Of a stretch of DNA of 64,000 nt, positions 39,195 to 49,632 are shown in pieces. The stretch is taken from assembly GCA_947247005.1 (NCBI GenBank), contig OX365955.1, forward strand, positions 18,147,322-18,211,321, given 5' to 3'. Made by a program: the position numbers and the translations under genes. The stretch comes from Spisula solida. Lineage: Eukaryota; Mollusca; Bivalvia; Venerida; Mactridae. The notes beneath the pieces are model-generated. The model was not told the origin of the DNA and ran no database searches. It was given only the letters and a program-made list of their open reading frames with translations. The stretch's first letter is position 1. Every line of letters starts with the position of its first letter.

Positions 39195-39195
39195 A
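39190..39195 (+). terminator. Poly(A) signal AATAAA
   Basis: AATAAA lies 130 bases past the stop codon of the plus-strand FGFBP-like gene, a sensible position for its cleavage signal. Confidence 0.6.
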
Positions 39196-39630
39196 CTGTG
39201 GATTATCCGAACTCCATATGATTTAAAGTCTTTTCGGTCAACTTAAACGATTATTCTTGATAAAGATTAACAAAGTGGAATGTACAATAACATAATGCTT
39301 GTAAAATTCGACGTATTGACTGTTTAATGTTTTAACCCCTAAAGTTTCTTTATAACTAAAATACTGAAGCGTCGAACATATATTTTGAATATCACTTACT
39401 AAATTGCATGAACGGTGTATATATTATAATACTTTATCAAACAGGTCCTTTATTAAACTTCCGCTATGTAATGATAGAATTTGTACATTTTTCAAACTAC
39501 TACACGCCCCGATAGGGACACAACCACACCAAACACCAAATATAGTTGTGTATAGCCATGGGATGGACTGATTTGCTGCGCTCAAAAGACATAAAGTGCA
39601 TTTGTTTGCTTTATCATTAAACAGACTAGA

Positions 39631-39700
39631 CTAGGGTGGACAAGTGGTAGGGGCTACTGACTGCTGATTCGAAGGTTGTGGGTTCATTCCCGCCTCCAAC
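39631..39700 (+). repeat. tRNA-like SINE head
   Basis: GGGTGGACAAGTGGTAGGGG (box A) and GTGGGTTCATTCCCG (box B) have tRNA-like spacing. G/C pairing between GGG..GG and CCGCCTCC is partial. A SINE head or tRNA relic is likely. Confidence 0.5.
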
Positions 39701-40127
39701 CGGATTAAAACAGAAATACTTTTTAGTGTTTCACACCTAACATTACTAAAAAATTCTAATAGTCGTTCGGACGAGGCTATAAAAATCCAGGTCTTGTGAA
39801 CGATGCTTCAAATCAGGCACGTAAAACGGATTTTCTAGATGAGTCAAATAGTTGTAGTTTTGATTCCATTACACTTTCTACTTTTTAGGCTTGTTTTGCA
39901 ATTATATAAAAATAGTTAAAATCAAATTTAACATTATTTCTTTATCTTTAGCAATCACCAAATTCTACCGTAAAAAGTTGCTCGGTACATGGTGTCGTAT
40001 TAAGGCACTTTTTGTGATTAAACATTATCGCGTTCCTTTGTTACGCCGGGTTCTGTCCTTTTGTTTTTAAGGACACATAGTATGATTTATAGTGGGAGGA
40101 TGCGTGTTTTTTTCAAAATCATTTTAT

Positions 40128-40706
40128 TCTTCAAATTGATATTTGTTGGATACATTAAGCATGGTATTATGATGCACTACATTTACCATGGCAGTTAAAC
40201 AAAACTAAATATCAATAAGTGAATTTATTGAACCAAACAGTATTTTCATTGCAAATCTTGCTCGTTCACAAACGCACAAACTGTCAAATGGTACTTTCTA
40301 AAATATATACATGTATTATTCTTACGATACAACACCAGGGAACAAACTCTTACTTAGTATAAGACGAAACAGTGTACTTACAAATATATGCAAGGAAACA
40401 TTGTCATTTTTCTACTTTCTGTTTGCTAGGTCATTCACGTTTTGTACGATCCAAGTTCATAAATATGTTTCATAATTATCTCTTTGTAAGAGTTTGTTCC
40501 TTATACTACTGACTATATCCCCGACAACAAACATTGACTCTTAATGTCATGCTGACTTTGTTTGTGACCGAGCAAGATTTGCAATGAAATTACTGTCATG
40601 CTTCGATAAATTTGCTTTTTCGAAATTTATTTTTGTCTAACCTCATGGGTAAATGTAGTACATAATAATAAAATGCTTATGTTATCCGACAACTTTAATT
40701 TAAAGA
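40128..40706. mobile_element. Foldback/MITE-like element, about 580 bp with long imperfect arms
   Basis: Reverse-complement matches run through both arms. TTGTTGGATAC..TTAAGCAT (about 40144) pairs with ATGCTTATGTTATCCGACAA. GCACTACATTTACCATGG (40173) pairs with CATGGGTAAATGTAGTAC. TTTCATTGCAAATCTTGCTC (40246) pairs with GAGCAAGATTTGCAATGAAA. GGGAACAAACTCTTAC (40337) pairs with GTAAGAGTTTGTTCC. The arms are about 150 bp and more, non-coding. No target duplication was established. Confidence 0.65.
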
Positions 40707-41219
40707 CAAAAAAGGCCTTAGAAAAAAATGCCCTAACTCACTATAGATTATACCCCTTAAATGTGGCAATATGCATCAAGGTTTCGGGGGTTAAGAGGAT
40801 CTGAGATATTGACAGCAAAACGTTATAGACTTTGGTGAATCCCGTAATAAGTATCATAGATGCATATATTGTTCTAAGGGTACAGTAATTATATATTTAT
40901 TTCTACAACCCATTTGTAATTAGGATAACGTATCTTGATCAAGAAAACAACGAGGGTCGCTGACAAGATTTGAAGCACCGTAACCACTCGGATTTGCTCG
41001 CTCCGTTGGATGTTGATCAGGTACGAGCAAGCTACATGTACCGTAATTGTAGAGATTGAATGATGATGAATAAGCGAATATATGATAATGATGTGTATAT
41101 AGAATTATAGAATTATGGTGAATATTGTTAAACTACGATTATGATACCACTATGTTGTGCCGTATAGATTTTATACCTTACATGGATCACATACTGATAC
41201 ATGTTCATGTAAGTAATAT

Positions 41220-41500
41220 ACAAGTTTATTTAAAGTTACCTAATAAAAAATAAGCTTTATTCGTAGGGGGAAAAATGCGCCGAATATGGTCTACATAATA
41301 AATAGTGAGCTTTATTCGTAAGGTGGAATTTATATTGCGCTGAACCTTACGGTAAACCATATTCGGCACCGTGCAACGAATTTGGCTTACCGCGAGCCAT
41401 ATTCGTTGAGAGTGTGGCTCATCACCGAATACGCTGTCCAATTTAAAAGTACAGTGAAATATTGAACGTTCAACTCTGTTCAAATGTAAGTCAGACACAC
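41220..41500. repeat. Region of short inverted ATTCGG/GCTTTATTCGTA repeats
   Basis: GCTTTATTCGTA occurs twice directly (about 41254 and 41310). CCGAATATGGTCTAC pairs with GTAAACCATATTCGG. CATATTCG words recur. It resembles a decayed MITE cluster. Confidence 0.45.
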
Positions 41501-41569
41501 CTCACGTAGGGTCAGTGTAATCGTAATATCTTAAGTGTTAACTTTATCTGATAGTTTTATCTAACTGTT

Positions 41570-41673
41570 CATCAAATAAAATATAAATGATTTGTTGATA
41601 ACTATACATTTGTATATGACTTGTTGATAAATTTAAATGATTTGTTGATAAATATAAATGATAAATGATTTGT
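41570..41673 (+). repeat. GATTTGTTGATAA degenerate tandem repeat
   Basis: Four to five copies of a (A)TGATTTGTTGATAA-like word lie before the element at 41674 and resume after it (42028-42060). That element is therefore inserted in a small minisatellite. Confidence 0.6.
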
Positions 41674-42028
41674 CAGTGATTTTTTTGGCTATTTTTAGGG
41701 CCGAATACAGACCCCTTCCCCTAGCAAAATAACCTCCATATCATAATTTTTTCCCAAAAAGTAGGCATATTTTCCCCCTTTTGTGCTCGCAGGTTTCAAA
41801 GCAACAACAGTTTATATGTAGCTGTTTTTAAGTCGAAACAATATATTTTCTAACTTGCAAATGTTGTTGCCACATATGAATAGTGTATTATCAGTATAAA
41901 ATACAAAATATGACCACTTTTAACCCAAACAAACGTTTTTAATAATTCCCAATTTTGCGAATTGTCGCGCTAAAATTTCCCAATTTTAAAGGCACAGGCC
42001 GCTTAATTTTCTTCAAGAAAAATCACTG
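41674..42028. mobile_element. hAT-like non-autonomous element, about 355 bp
   Basis: The ends CAGTGATTTTTTT (41674) and AAAAATCACTG (to 42028) form a terminal inverted repeat of the CAGTG..CACTG type typical of hAT elements. The interior is non-coding. An exact 8-bp target duplication could not be confirmed because the flanks are themselves repetitive. Confidence 0.55.
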
Positions 42029-42285
42029 TTTGTTGATAACTATGAATGATTTATTGATACATGTTAATGAGTGTGCTAGTAGTGTTATATGCTGATAAGA
42101 TATAAAACATAGATGAAAAAAGATAATATTAATAGGATAAGGAAGCCAGCATATCAGAAACAAAACAGCTAAAATACTAAACAGCTACAAATACAAGACA
42201 TCCCACTCCGACAGCATGCCGCCTCAATCAGTCCAGCAAAAATACATAGTGGCCAAATGGTTTTTTTGTTATTTCTTTTTCTTCT

Positions 42286-42745
42286 GCCAGATTATCCAAT
42301 GACATGATGGGAAATCCCCGCTGGATGCCAGATTATCCAATGACCTGATGGGAAATCCCCATTGGATGCCAGATTATCCAATGACATGACGGGAAATCCC
42401 CATTGGATGCCAGATTATCCAATGACATGATGGGAAATCCCCATTGGATGCCAGATTATCCAATGACATGACGGGAAATCCCCATTGGATGCCAGATTAT
42501 CCAATGACATGATGGGAAATCCCCATTGGATGCCAGATTATCCAATGACATGACGGGAAATCCCCGCTGGATGCCAGATTATCCAATGACATGATGGGAA
42601 ATCCCCGCTGGATGCCGGATTATCCAATGACATGATGGGAAATCCCCGCTGGATGCCGGATTATCCAATGACATGATGGGAAATCCCCGCTGGATGCCAG
42701 ATTATCCAATGACATGATGGGAAATCCTCGCTGGATGTCAGATTC
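42286..42745 (+). repeat. 41-bp minisatellite, about 11 copies
   Basis: The unit begins GCCAGATTATCCAATGACAT and ends GATGGGAAATCCCCGCTGGAT. Variant copies with CCCATTGG and GACGGG alternate in the first half (42360-42560), again indicating two-unit expansion steps. It is non-coding; the array cuts into the end of an unrelated open frame at 42661-43101. Confidence 0.93.
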
Positions 42746-43680
42746 ATGACGGTAACACCCGAGTACTTACGATTGACAGTGTGCATGCCCCTTTGAAAGA
42801 AACGAGACAGCCATATCGTAATGGACATCGAAATTGCAGAAAGGTACATACAAATTCTGAACGCAGTTTCACATAAAGTTACATTGATTATTATTTTAAA
42901 TGTTGAATACATACATAAAAGAAAGTTGACTGTAGGCTTTCTCTTGCGACAAAACCTCACACTTACCCTATAGACACCGTATAAATAAAAGTTTCCCGCA
43001 ATAAAATACCCTCTAACAAAAAGACCACAGCTACAAGTTATAAAAGAATGTAAAACACGAAATATCATATTAACAGAACCCACCGAAACACTCAATAACA
43101 TACCAGATGTCTAGTAAATCTCACAAAAGTTTGTGTATACATTGTATTTCTTTACTTCCGGTCTGTAAATCAGGAACCACACGGGCGAGGTTTCGAGGGA
43201 TAAATGACGTACTATATGTATTACAATCTTACATATCATGAAATAATAAAACACGAACACATATCGCTGGCTTAGAATGAGAAGGTCGTAAGATGCAAGT
43301 TTGAAATCTGCATCACAAGGCGCTTCTTATGAGACCATTTTCATGAAAATCTGAACTGGTCATGTTGACCAAACAGAAGTTGAAAAAGCTTGTTTTTCCA
43401 TAAGTAAAGAGTAGTTTTCAGACAGTTTTTCTTGTTTTCTCAAAATATCGATTTTGTACTTACGGCCTTCTCATTAAAACTATTAAAAAAACTCAGTCTT
43501 ATTATAAGCATGTTACACGTGTATGACGTCATCTTAACGCTTTAGAATCGCGATGACACCTGAATATGTCTCGGGGACCACGGAATTTGGGCATTGGATG
43601 ATATATCAGTGACGTTTTCCAAAACTATATTGGGTAACAATACGGATAATCTTTGTGTAAAAGGGTATAAAAGACGCCTT
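42746..43680. other. Intergenic; unsupported 146-codon frame on the minus strand
   Basis: The minus frame 42661-43101 starts in unique sequence (43101) and runs into the 41-bp array. It has hydrophobic stretches but no recognised domain or splice context, so it is not called a gene. Nothing else is recognised. Confidence 0.4.
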
Positions 43681-43972
43681 TCGTTGCAATTTCTATTTGC
43701 AAAAACCATACATGTACGAGGGTCATTAAAAATACGTAGACAAATCAATTTACTAGTTAAGCTTTCAAGATAAATAAACAATTCTCCATAACAATTCTTT
43801 AGTATGCTGTAGCGCTATATCCTTAAGTTTCATAGAAATTCTAACAAATTTAATGAAATACGATACATATGATAGATAATTTTACAAACAGTGGTGTCTG
43901 CGTATTTTTGAATGGCTCTCGTACATGTTTTCTTTCCTTTTTTTGCAAATAGAAATTGGTACGATTAACACA
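43681..43972. mobile_element. Nested inverted repeat with mariner-like inner ends
   Basis: The inner ends are TA-CGAGGGTCATTAAAAATACG (from 43717) and CGTATTTTTGAATGGCTCTCG-TA (to 43921). They give a 205-bp element with TA at both sides, as in mariner-derived MITEs. Outside it the inverted symmetry continues: AATTTCTATTTGCAAAAA at about 43688 pairs with TTTTTGCAAATAGAAATT at about 43943. The full symmetric block is therefore about 290 bp. Confidence 0.65.
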
Positions 43973-44913
43973 AGCGCTTTCACCCGACACAATGTGTGTC
44001 TGCGGCAGCTAAACAATGTATTTCAGCCTTTTTTACGGCTGAAACTAGGTCATTCAGGTTTTTTTAGCTAAAGCTATGACAATCATGTCTTTTAGCATTT
44101 TGACAGCTGAGATTTGGACTTTGGACTTTTTAGTTGTCGTCGAACGTTAATTATGGTCTGTGTTGTATTTTATGTTTTCTATGCTCAGCTGTTTGAGTTT
44201 AGTGCTTCCTTCCCCGTTCGATGTTTAGCATCGTTTTTATGTTATATAAGTCCAAATACAAATGAAGAACAATATTACAAAATCTGCTTTCAAAGACCGC
44301 CGATATTTTCAAATATATCTAACGTATTAGAGAAACTGACAACTTCTCCACATGTGGACCGCATAACGTAAAATTTCCATAAGTGTACCAGCTAAACTGG
44401 AAAATCAATATTATCAAGTTTTACCTAAAGTTTAGAAGCATTATGTAAATAAGCTACAATAATATAATCACAAAGAAAACATTGGTTATTCTTCGTTTCT
44501 TGGAAAATATGTGCAGCTCAACCTTTTCATCTTAAGTCAAAATATTTAAGTTTTGCCTTAAGATGCTTTGTGAATACAAGCCCAGTACAGTATCATGAGT
44601 ATATTAAATGACAAAACAAAACAACTATTATGACTGCAAAGAGAAAGTTTAATAAGGCATGGATATATCATGCAACACCCAATATAAAATAAGTTATGCT
44701 ATAGTATCAGTGGTACTAAATGTCCTGTTTAAGTTGTACACGAAGAACAAACAACTATTATGACTGCAAAGAGAAAGTTATAAATAGTTACTAAATGTTA
44801 CGTTCTTTTTTCATGTATGTGTGTTTCAACTTTTCAACTTGATGATTATATTCGCAACAAATCTCAGATGTAAATTGGAAGTTTTTAAAGTAAAAACGTA
44901 TGTAATAGCTTTT
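43973..44913. other. Intergenic; direct repeat of a 30-bp word
   Basis: ACAACTATTATGACTGCAAA-GAGAAAGTT occurs at about 44621 and again at 44751, 130 bp apart in direct orientation. No gene is recognised up to the poly(A) signal of the minus-strand gene. Confidence 0.5.
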
Positions 44914-44919
44914 TTTATT
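44914..44919 (-). terminator. Poly(A) signal AATAAA
   Basis: AATAAA on the minus strand, about 100 bases past the stop of the minus-strand FGFBP-like gene. Confidence 0.55.
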
Positions 44920-45017
44920 ACCGTGTGTAATCATCATATTTTAAAGGCAGAATGTAATCGTTATATGTCTAGAAAAAAAATGCCCGAACTGACATGGTGT
45001 TCGGGTGAAATGAACGT

Positions 45018-45533
45018 CTAAACATAAGGTCTGAAGAGCATTTCATCGTCATCGTCGTCATCTTCAAAGAATATTTCTTCTGGTTCAAAGATGGCATCTT
45101 CGTCCGATTCGTACCAAGCATCTTCGTACCTCTGCAGGCGTTGGAAGAGTATGCTGTTTGTTTTAAGTGTGAACGTGATGTGATCCACGTGCTTATCTTT
45201 GCACGTGACGCTATTGGCGGTGCAAACGTTGCCATCATCGGTCAATTTATCAACTAAACATTGGTAGAATTTGGCCTCGTTATTTTGGCTGTACCAACTG
45301 TTGTCGTGGTGTGGATCTCCTACGTACTGGCACTTCAATTGGGCCCTTCCTTTCTTTTTATTGGCATTGCATGAAATGCTGAGGCTGCGGTCATTTTTGC
45401 CCATACCCTGGCCATGTCCCTCTTTCCACGTGCATTGGGCACCGTTGTAACTGAATTTACCCGATGTTTTGTCGCCTTTTGTGACGTAAATCATCGCCAT
45501 GACCACGAGTAGGGATAATATTTTCAAATCCAT
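45018..45533 (-). CDS. Secreted six-cysteine protein with acidic tail, FGFBP-like
   Basis: 171-residue protein. Residues 1-20 form a signal peptide (MDLKILSLLVVMAMIYVTKG). Cysteines at 34, 55, 68, 92, 104 and 111 sit in the same context as in the paralogue at 38650: GAQCTWKEGHG, SISC, LKCQYVGDP, YQCLVDKL, NVC, TCKDKHVDHITFT. The pattern resembles the FGFBP family, which in vertebrates releases FGFs from matrix; a similar extracellular role here is only an inference. Residues 136-161 are strongly acidic, with six Asp in a row, possibly for calcium or basic-partner binding. The start at 45533 is the one that opens the signal peptide, 7 bases after a splice acceptor. The coding part is a single exon. 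The 5' exon, TATA box and poly(A) signal are annotated separately. Confidence 0.82.
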   Translation of the reverse strand: MDLKILSLLVVMAMIYVTKGDKTSGKFSYNGAQCTWKEGHGQGMGKNDRSLSISCNANKKKGRAQLKCQYVGDPHHDNSWYSQNNEAKFYQCLVDKLTDDGNVCTANSVTCKDKHVDHITFTLKTNSILFQRLQRYEDAWYESDEDAIFEPEEIFFEDDDDDDEMLFRPYV

Positions 45534-45540
45534 TTTGACC

Positions 45541-46984
45541 CTGAAAAATAAGAATAACAAACATAGAAATTTAAAACGTGTATGCGTTGTTATAGTGTAT
45601 TACTTTTGTAACAGCTTTGTTTGAAAACAACTTGATTTTTCAGGTCAGTCACCTGTTTACATAACATTGTGTACATAAACATAACAATTTCTCTTATTAA
45701 ATGCATGTCATATTCTAATATATATTTTATGTAGTAGTATGTGGCTAAGTGAATAAGGTATTGGGTTTCACTGGTTTTCTCCAATTAAAATGTTTAAAAA
45801 TATACAATTTTATAATATTGCAATATTTCTATACAAGTGACAGATCTATATAAACGGACTGTACGTGGTAATTGTTTTGACTGTATGCGAAATGTATGTA
45901 TGAGTGTAATATTCAAAACAAAAATGTCTGTTTTCTGGCCAAATATAACAAATACAGTGTAGCAATACCACGTGGATTTTGGCTACAGGTCCAAGCTTCA
46001 CTTCGAAAACAAAAATAGCCATAAGTATTTTATTTTGTATACGATTTCTATGAAATATACGCCTAACTAAGGGGAAAAGTATTTGCTTTCCATGAAATAT
46101 TAGAGCTTTTTCAGCAGCCGTGTCGAAATGTAGATTGCTAACCGTGAGAAACTGTTATTGCTAAATAATAATATAGTAGATGATTTGTGTATGAAATGCT
46201 CATAGAAATCCAACAATAATGAACAATAATGAACTTCGCACTTAAACTTGTTATAACAGACTTAAGCTTTTACCTTAGATGTTTAAAACCTTAAAACACT
46301 ATTTTCTGTAACAATCGGACTTATTACAGGGTGTTAAAAAAGTTCGTTCTCAATGTTTGAGTTTTACTATTTTATTTTTCTAACCTCAGAAGACTGTAAA
46401 CTTTCCAGGTCGAAATCTAAACGATTCTACCATTGTTCTTATCTCACCGGCATTAAATGAAGCTATTAAAGTAAGACATTAACATTGTCTACTGAGTACA
46501 TAGCTCAAATTAAACTTTATATGAATTACAATTTTGAAAACAAACTTTTTTAACACCCTGTATGTATTGCTCTATTGCAATTGGCGTCTCACTGTGATGA
46601 TACACTATATACCAGTATAACGTTACATTTAACTAATTCAACAAACAAACTATGTCTTTAAAACAACAGTCTTAACCACCGATAACTGTATCATTAATGA
46701 AGAGCAAACAAAACAAATATTTTTTTATAAAATTTATAAAAGCTTAGATTAGATAAATTTTATAAAAACATTTTTTACTCTTTATCAATGCTACAGTTAC
46801 CTTTGGTCTTAGCTTGGCAATAACTTAAGTTTTTTCATGGAATGACCTGCTCTTAATTCACCTGCATGACAAATACCGACATCATTAAAGTAGACAAACT
46901 ATATGACACACATTATGAAAGTCATTTTTATGCAAGCTATGCGAAAAATACTTTACGGACTTAGCAGATAGAAACATTACTTAC
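45541..46984 (-). other. Putative 5'-UTR intron of the minus-strand FGFBP-like gene
   Basis: Donor GTAAGT at 46984-46979 and acceptor TTATTTTTCAG ending at 45541 (minus strand) bracket a 1,444-bp intron. It hosts a mariner-type MITE at 46327-46560. The remaining sequence is AT-rich and holds no gene. Confidence 0.6.
46327..46560. mobile_element. MITE with CAGGGTGTTAAAAAAGTT ends and TA duplication
   Basis: CAGGGTGTTAAAAAAGTT at 46327 and AACTTTTTTAACACCCTG ending at 46560 are exact reverse complements of 18 bp. Both are flanked by TA (46325-46326 and 46561-46562). This is the layout of Tc1/mariner-derived MITEs. At 234 bp it is non-coding and lies in the intron of the minus-strand gene. Confidence 0.85.
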
Positions 46985-47022
46985 TTTGGATGTTGACAAC
47001 AGCACGTCCCAACAACAATTGA
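46985..47022 (-). other. Putative non-coding exon 1 of the minus-strand FGFBP-like gene
   Basis: Between a TATA box and a GTAAGT donor lies GTTGGGACGTGCTGTTGTCA plus ACATCCAAA. The exact transcription start is unknown; about 47020 is placed 25-30 bases after TATAAAG. The exon has no ATG and joins at 45540 seven bases before the start codon. Confidence 0.5.
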
Positions 47023-47045
47023 CCGGTCGGTGACGAGGAAGTGGT

Positions 47046-47052
47046 CTTTATA
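47046..47052 (-). promoter_or_regulatory. TATA box TATAAAG
   Basis: TATAAAG on the minus strand, about 60 bases before a perfect GTAAGT splice donor, at the right place to drive the FGFBP-like gene at 45018-45533. Confidence 0.5.
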
Positions 47053-47336
47053 CATTTCAGGATATCCGACTCTACTCTCACTGGTCACGTGTCAAAGTTA
47101 ACATATATCATACCATAATTTTGAATTAGTTTAAATTGAATAAATAAATCGAACACATCGTATAATAACTGAACAAAACTGAGCATACAGTAATACATGT
47201 ATACGCCATTTACTCAATAGAGTTAACTCTTAATTTATAATATTTCCTGATTGTATCATTCTGACCGTGTGAACTGCAAAGTATCTGGTTAAATGTGCCA
47301 GGAAGCTATGTAGGGCACATTAAAGAATCAGGCTGA

Positions 47337-47572
47337 CTATTCGAAATAAGAGCTAGGCGCACTTCTGCAGCGCCGGACATGCCTGTATCTAATGTCTTTC
47401 TCACCCTTCAGGTGCTTTCTCTCAGTCTGTCCCTCTGGTGAGTTCATGCTGCATCTGCACTGGTAGAGGGTGCACTGGTACACTTTAATGTAAAGTGCCT
47501 TTGAACGTGTGTTCGATGGAAAAGGCGCTATATAAATCTGGTTCATGTATATTTATTTATTTAATAATAAGC
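47337..47572 (+). repeat. SINE-like 3' region ending in GGCGCTATATAAAT
   Basis: GTAAAGTGCCTTTGAACG and AAAGGCGCTATATAAAT followed by TTTATTTATTTAATAATAA recall the 3' ends of LINE-tailed SINEs found across molluscs and deuterostomes. The head was not identified. It ends about 25 bp before element X begins. Confidence 0.5.
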
Positions 47573-47595
47573 CCACATTCAAGTACATTGAAAAC

Positions 47596-49134
47596 TATTG
47601 AAGCCCTGGAGGGCACTTTTGACTTATGACTTATGACTTATAACTTGTGACTTGTGGAGGCCCCAGAGGGCACTTTTGATTTGTGACTTGTGACTTATAA
47701 CTTGTGACTTAGGAGTTGTGACCAAACAAACTATAAACATATTTGTATGCTTTATCTTTCTTTACGTCCAACAATAACGTGAATAAAAATGGATGATACG
47801 TGAATCGGACTTTTATATTTAGCAAGACAGGTAAGTCAGTTTAAGTTGCATTATTAAAATAAAAACGAATTTACTATCATTCTTCTACATAAGAGTTAGG
47901 TTTAAAATTCTTCTTTATCGATATGTTATCGCATACAAAGTTAGTGTTGACATTGCTATAATATATTTCCCACGTTTAGATAGATTATAGTTTTATAATT
48001 TTAGCATTACTATCGTGACGAATCTTTTGGTTAAGAGAGGTGAATGGAATGGCCAGTGTAATAAAATGTTTGTTTGTTTTTTGCAGGTGGAGATAAAATG
48101 AAAATCTGCTTTTATTGTCATGGAAGCCTCAAAATATCTCTTGTGGAATATTGCATAAAAGCTGTGAAGAACACCACTACTGCAGTGGACAGAAATGCAT
48201 ATACTTACAATAAACCAGCTCAAGTTGAGCATAAATATCATTGTCTCGTTATGAACCTATATATACTCAAATGGACGTTATGGTTGATATAGGCGACAGA
48301 GAAATACAAACCGATCTGGACTGAGTGGCACAAAAAAGGAAAGTTTATGATATAGGATCCCTAAGACCCTGTACCATGCTAGAGTACAACTTTGATGACA
48401 TACATGTATTCCATTTGATTTTGAGATGTTGGAAAGGCATGTGTTTAATTCCAAACAGTGTGACATGTTGTTAGTCGGTTTTGTTATGGTGAGCCACTTT
48501 AGTATAAGTTCATGTATACGTTGCTCTAATAATTTTGACATGTTGGTCTAATGCTTCATTTATTCGTATAGTAACCCACTAATATGGTTATAACGTCAAG
48601 TGTATTAAGATTTCGATTTGTGACTTGTGACTTATGACTTGTGACTTGTAACTTGTGACTTGTGACTTATGACTTGTGACTTGTAACTTGTGACTTGTGA
48701 CTTGTGACTTGTGACTTGTGACTTGTGACTTCTGACTTCTGACTTGTGACTTGTGACTTGTGACTAGTAACTTGTGACTAGTGACTTGTAACTTGTGACT
48801 TGTGACTTGTGACTTATAACTTGAGACTTGAAACTTGTAACTTGTAACTTGTGACTTATGACGTGTAAAATGTGAAATACACACTATCTTTGATAAACTT
48901 ATAGACAGCAAAATGTATCATAATAAGTGTTGTTATTATAAATGTTGTAATTAAATATGACAGAGTTTGTTATCCGTCGTTTGTTATCAATAAGCCCAAA
49001 TCATGGAATGATATTAAATCATGAAATTGACAGTGTTTTTGGTCTTAATTGCTTTATTTTGTATACAAAGCTAACACAAATACAGTACTATGTTGCAAAG
49101 GATGAACGGTAGACAAACACACATTTGCAAATGA
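47596..49134 (+). mobile_element. Element X, copy 1, left part (inverted-repeat DNA element)
   Basis: It begins TATTGAAGCCCTGGAGGGCA, one base different from the perfect end of copy 2. A second subterminal GGAGGCCCCAGAGGGCAC-TTTTGA block follows near 47655, each followed by TGACTTRTGACTT heptamers. A longer heptamer array (TTGTGAC/TTATGAC, about 37 units) lies at 48612-48866. The whole segment aligns in reverse complement to 54343-55882 of copy 2. It stops where the LINE 3' tail starts at about 49135. There is no transposase frame. Its missing right part is 58183-58981. Confidence 0.8.
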
Positions 49135-49632
49135 CATATATAGATAGATAGATTCTTTATTTATCCTCCATATTTGAAGAGTATAACATATTTACAATAG
49201 TAATGCATAACAAGACATAGAATAAACAATTACACGAATAAACAACATATAACAAAGAAAATGTAGTTATGTATCTAACATCTGTAGAAGACTGACCTTA
49301 TCGAAATCGAAATACAAGATACAGAGAACAGATTTAGAATAACGACAATATACTTAGAATTACTATTAACATTTACCTTATCATGTGATAAGATAATTAT
49401 GTAGGTAGGAGTAGCATGAATGTATAAGTAATTAGCACACATACACACACAGATAATACAGTTATCTAGCACATTTTCAATACGAACAAAACATATAGTT
49501 TAGTACATGCACTCAATCATGTAAGGGACTAAACGTATCCACACACTCACTCAAAATGAAACAACATTATACCCCAAAATGACCATGCCGATTAGTATTG
49601 ACCAATTCTTGTCAAATATGTACTTGTATGCA

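Noticed and set aside
48588..48911. Open frames over the TTGTGAC arrays (also 54574-54804)
   Set aside because: They encode only SHKSQVT-type repeats from heptamer arrays inside element X. I also considered telomere-like repeats, but the array is interstitial, degenerate and part of a transposable element.
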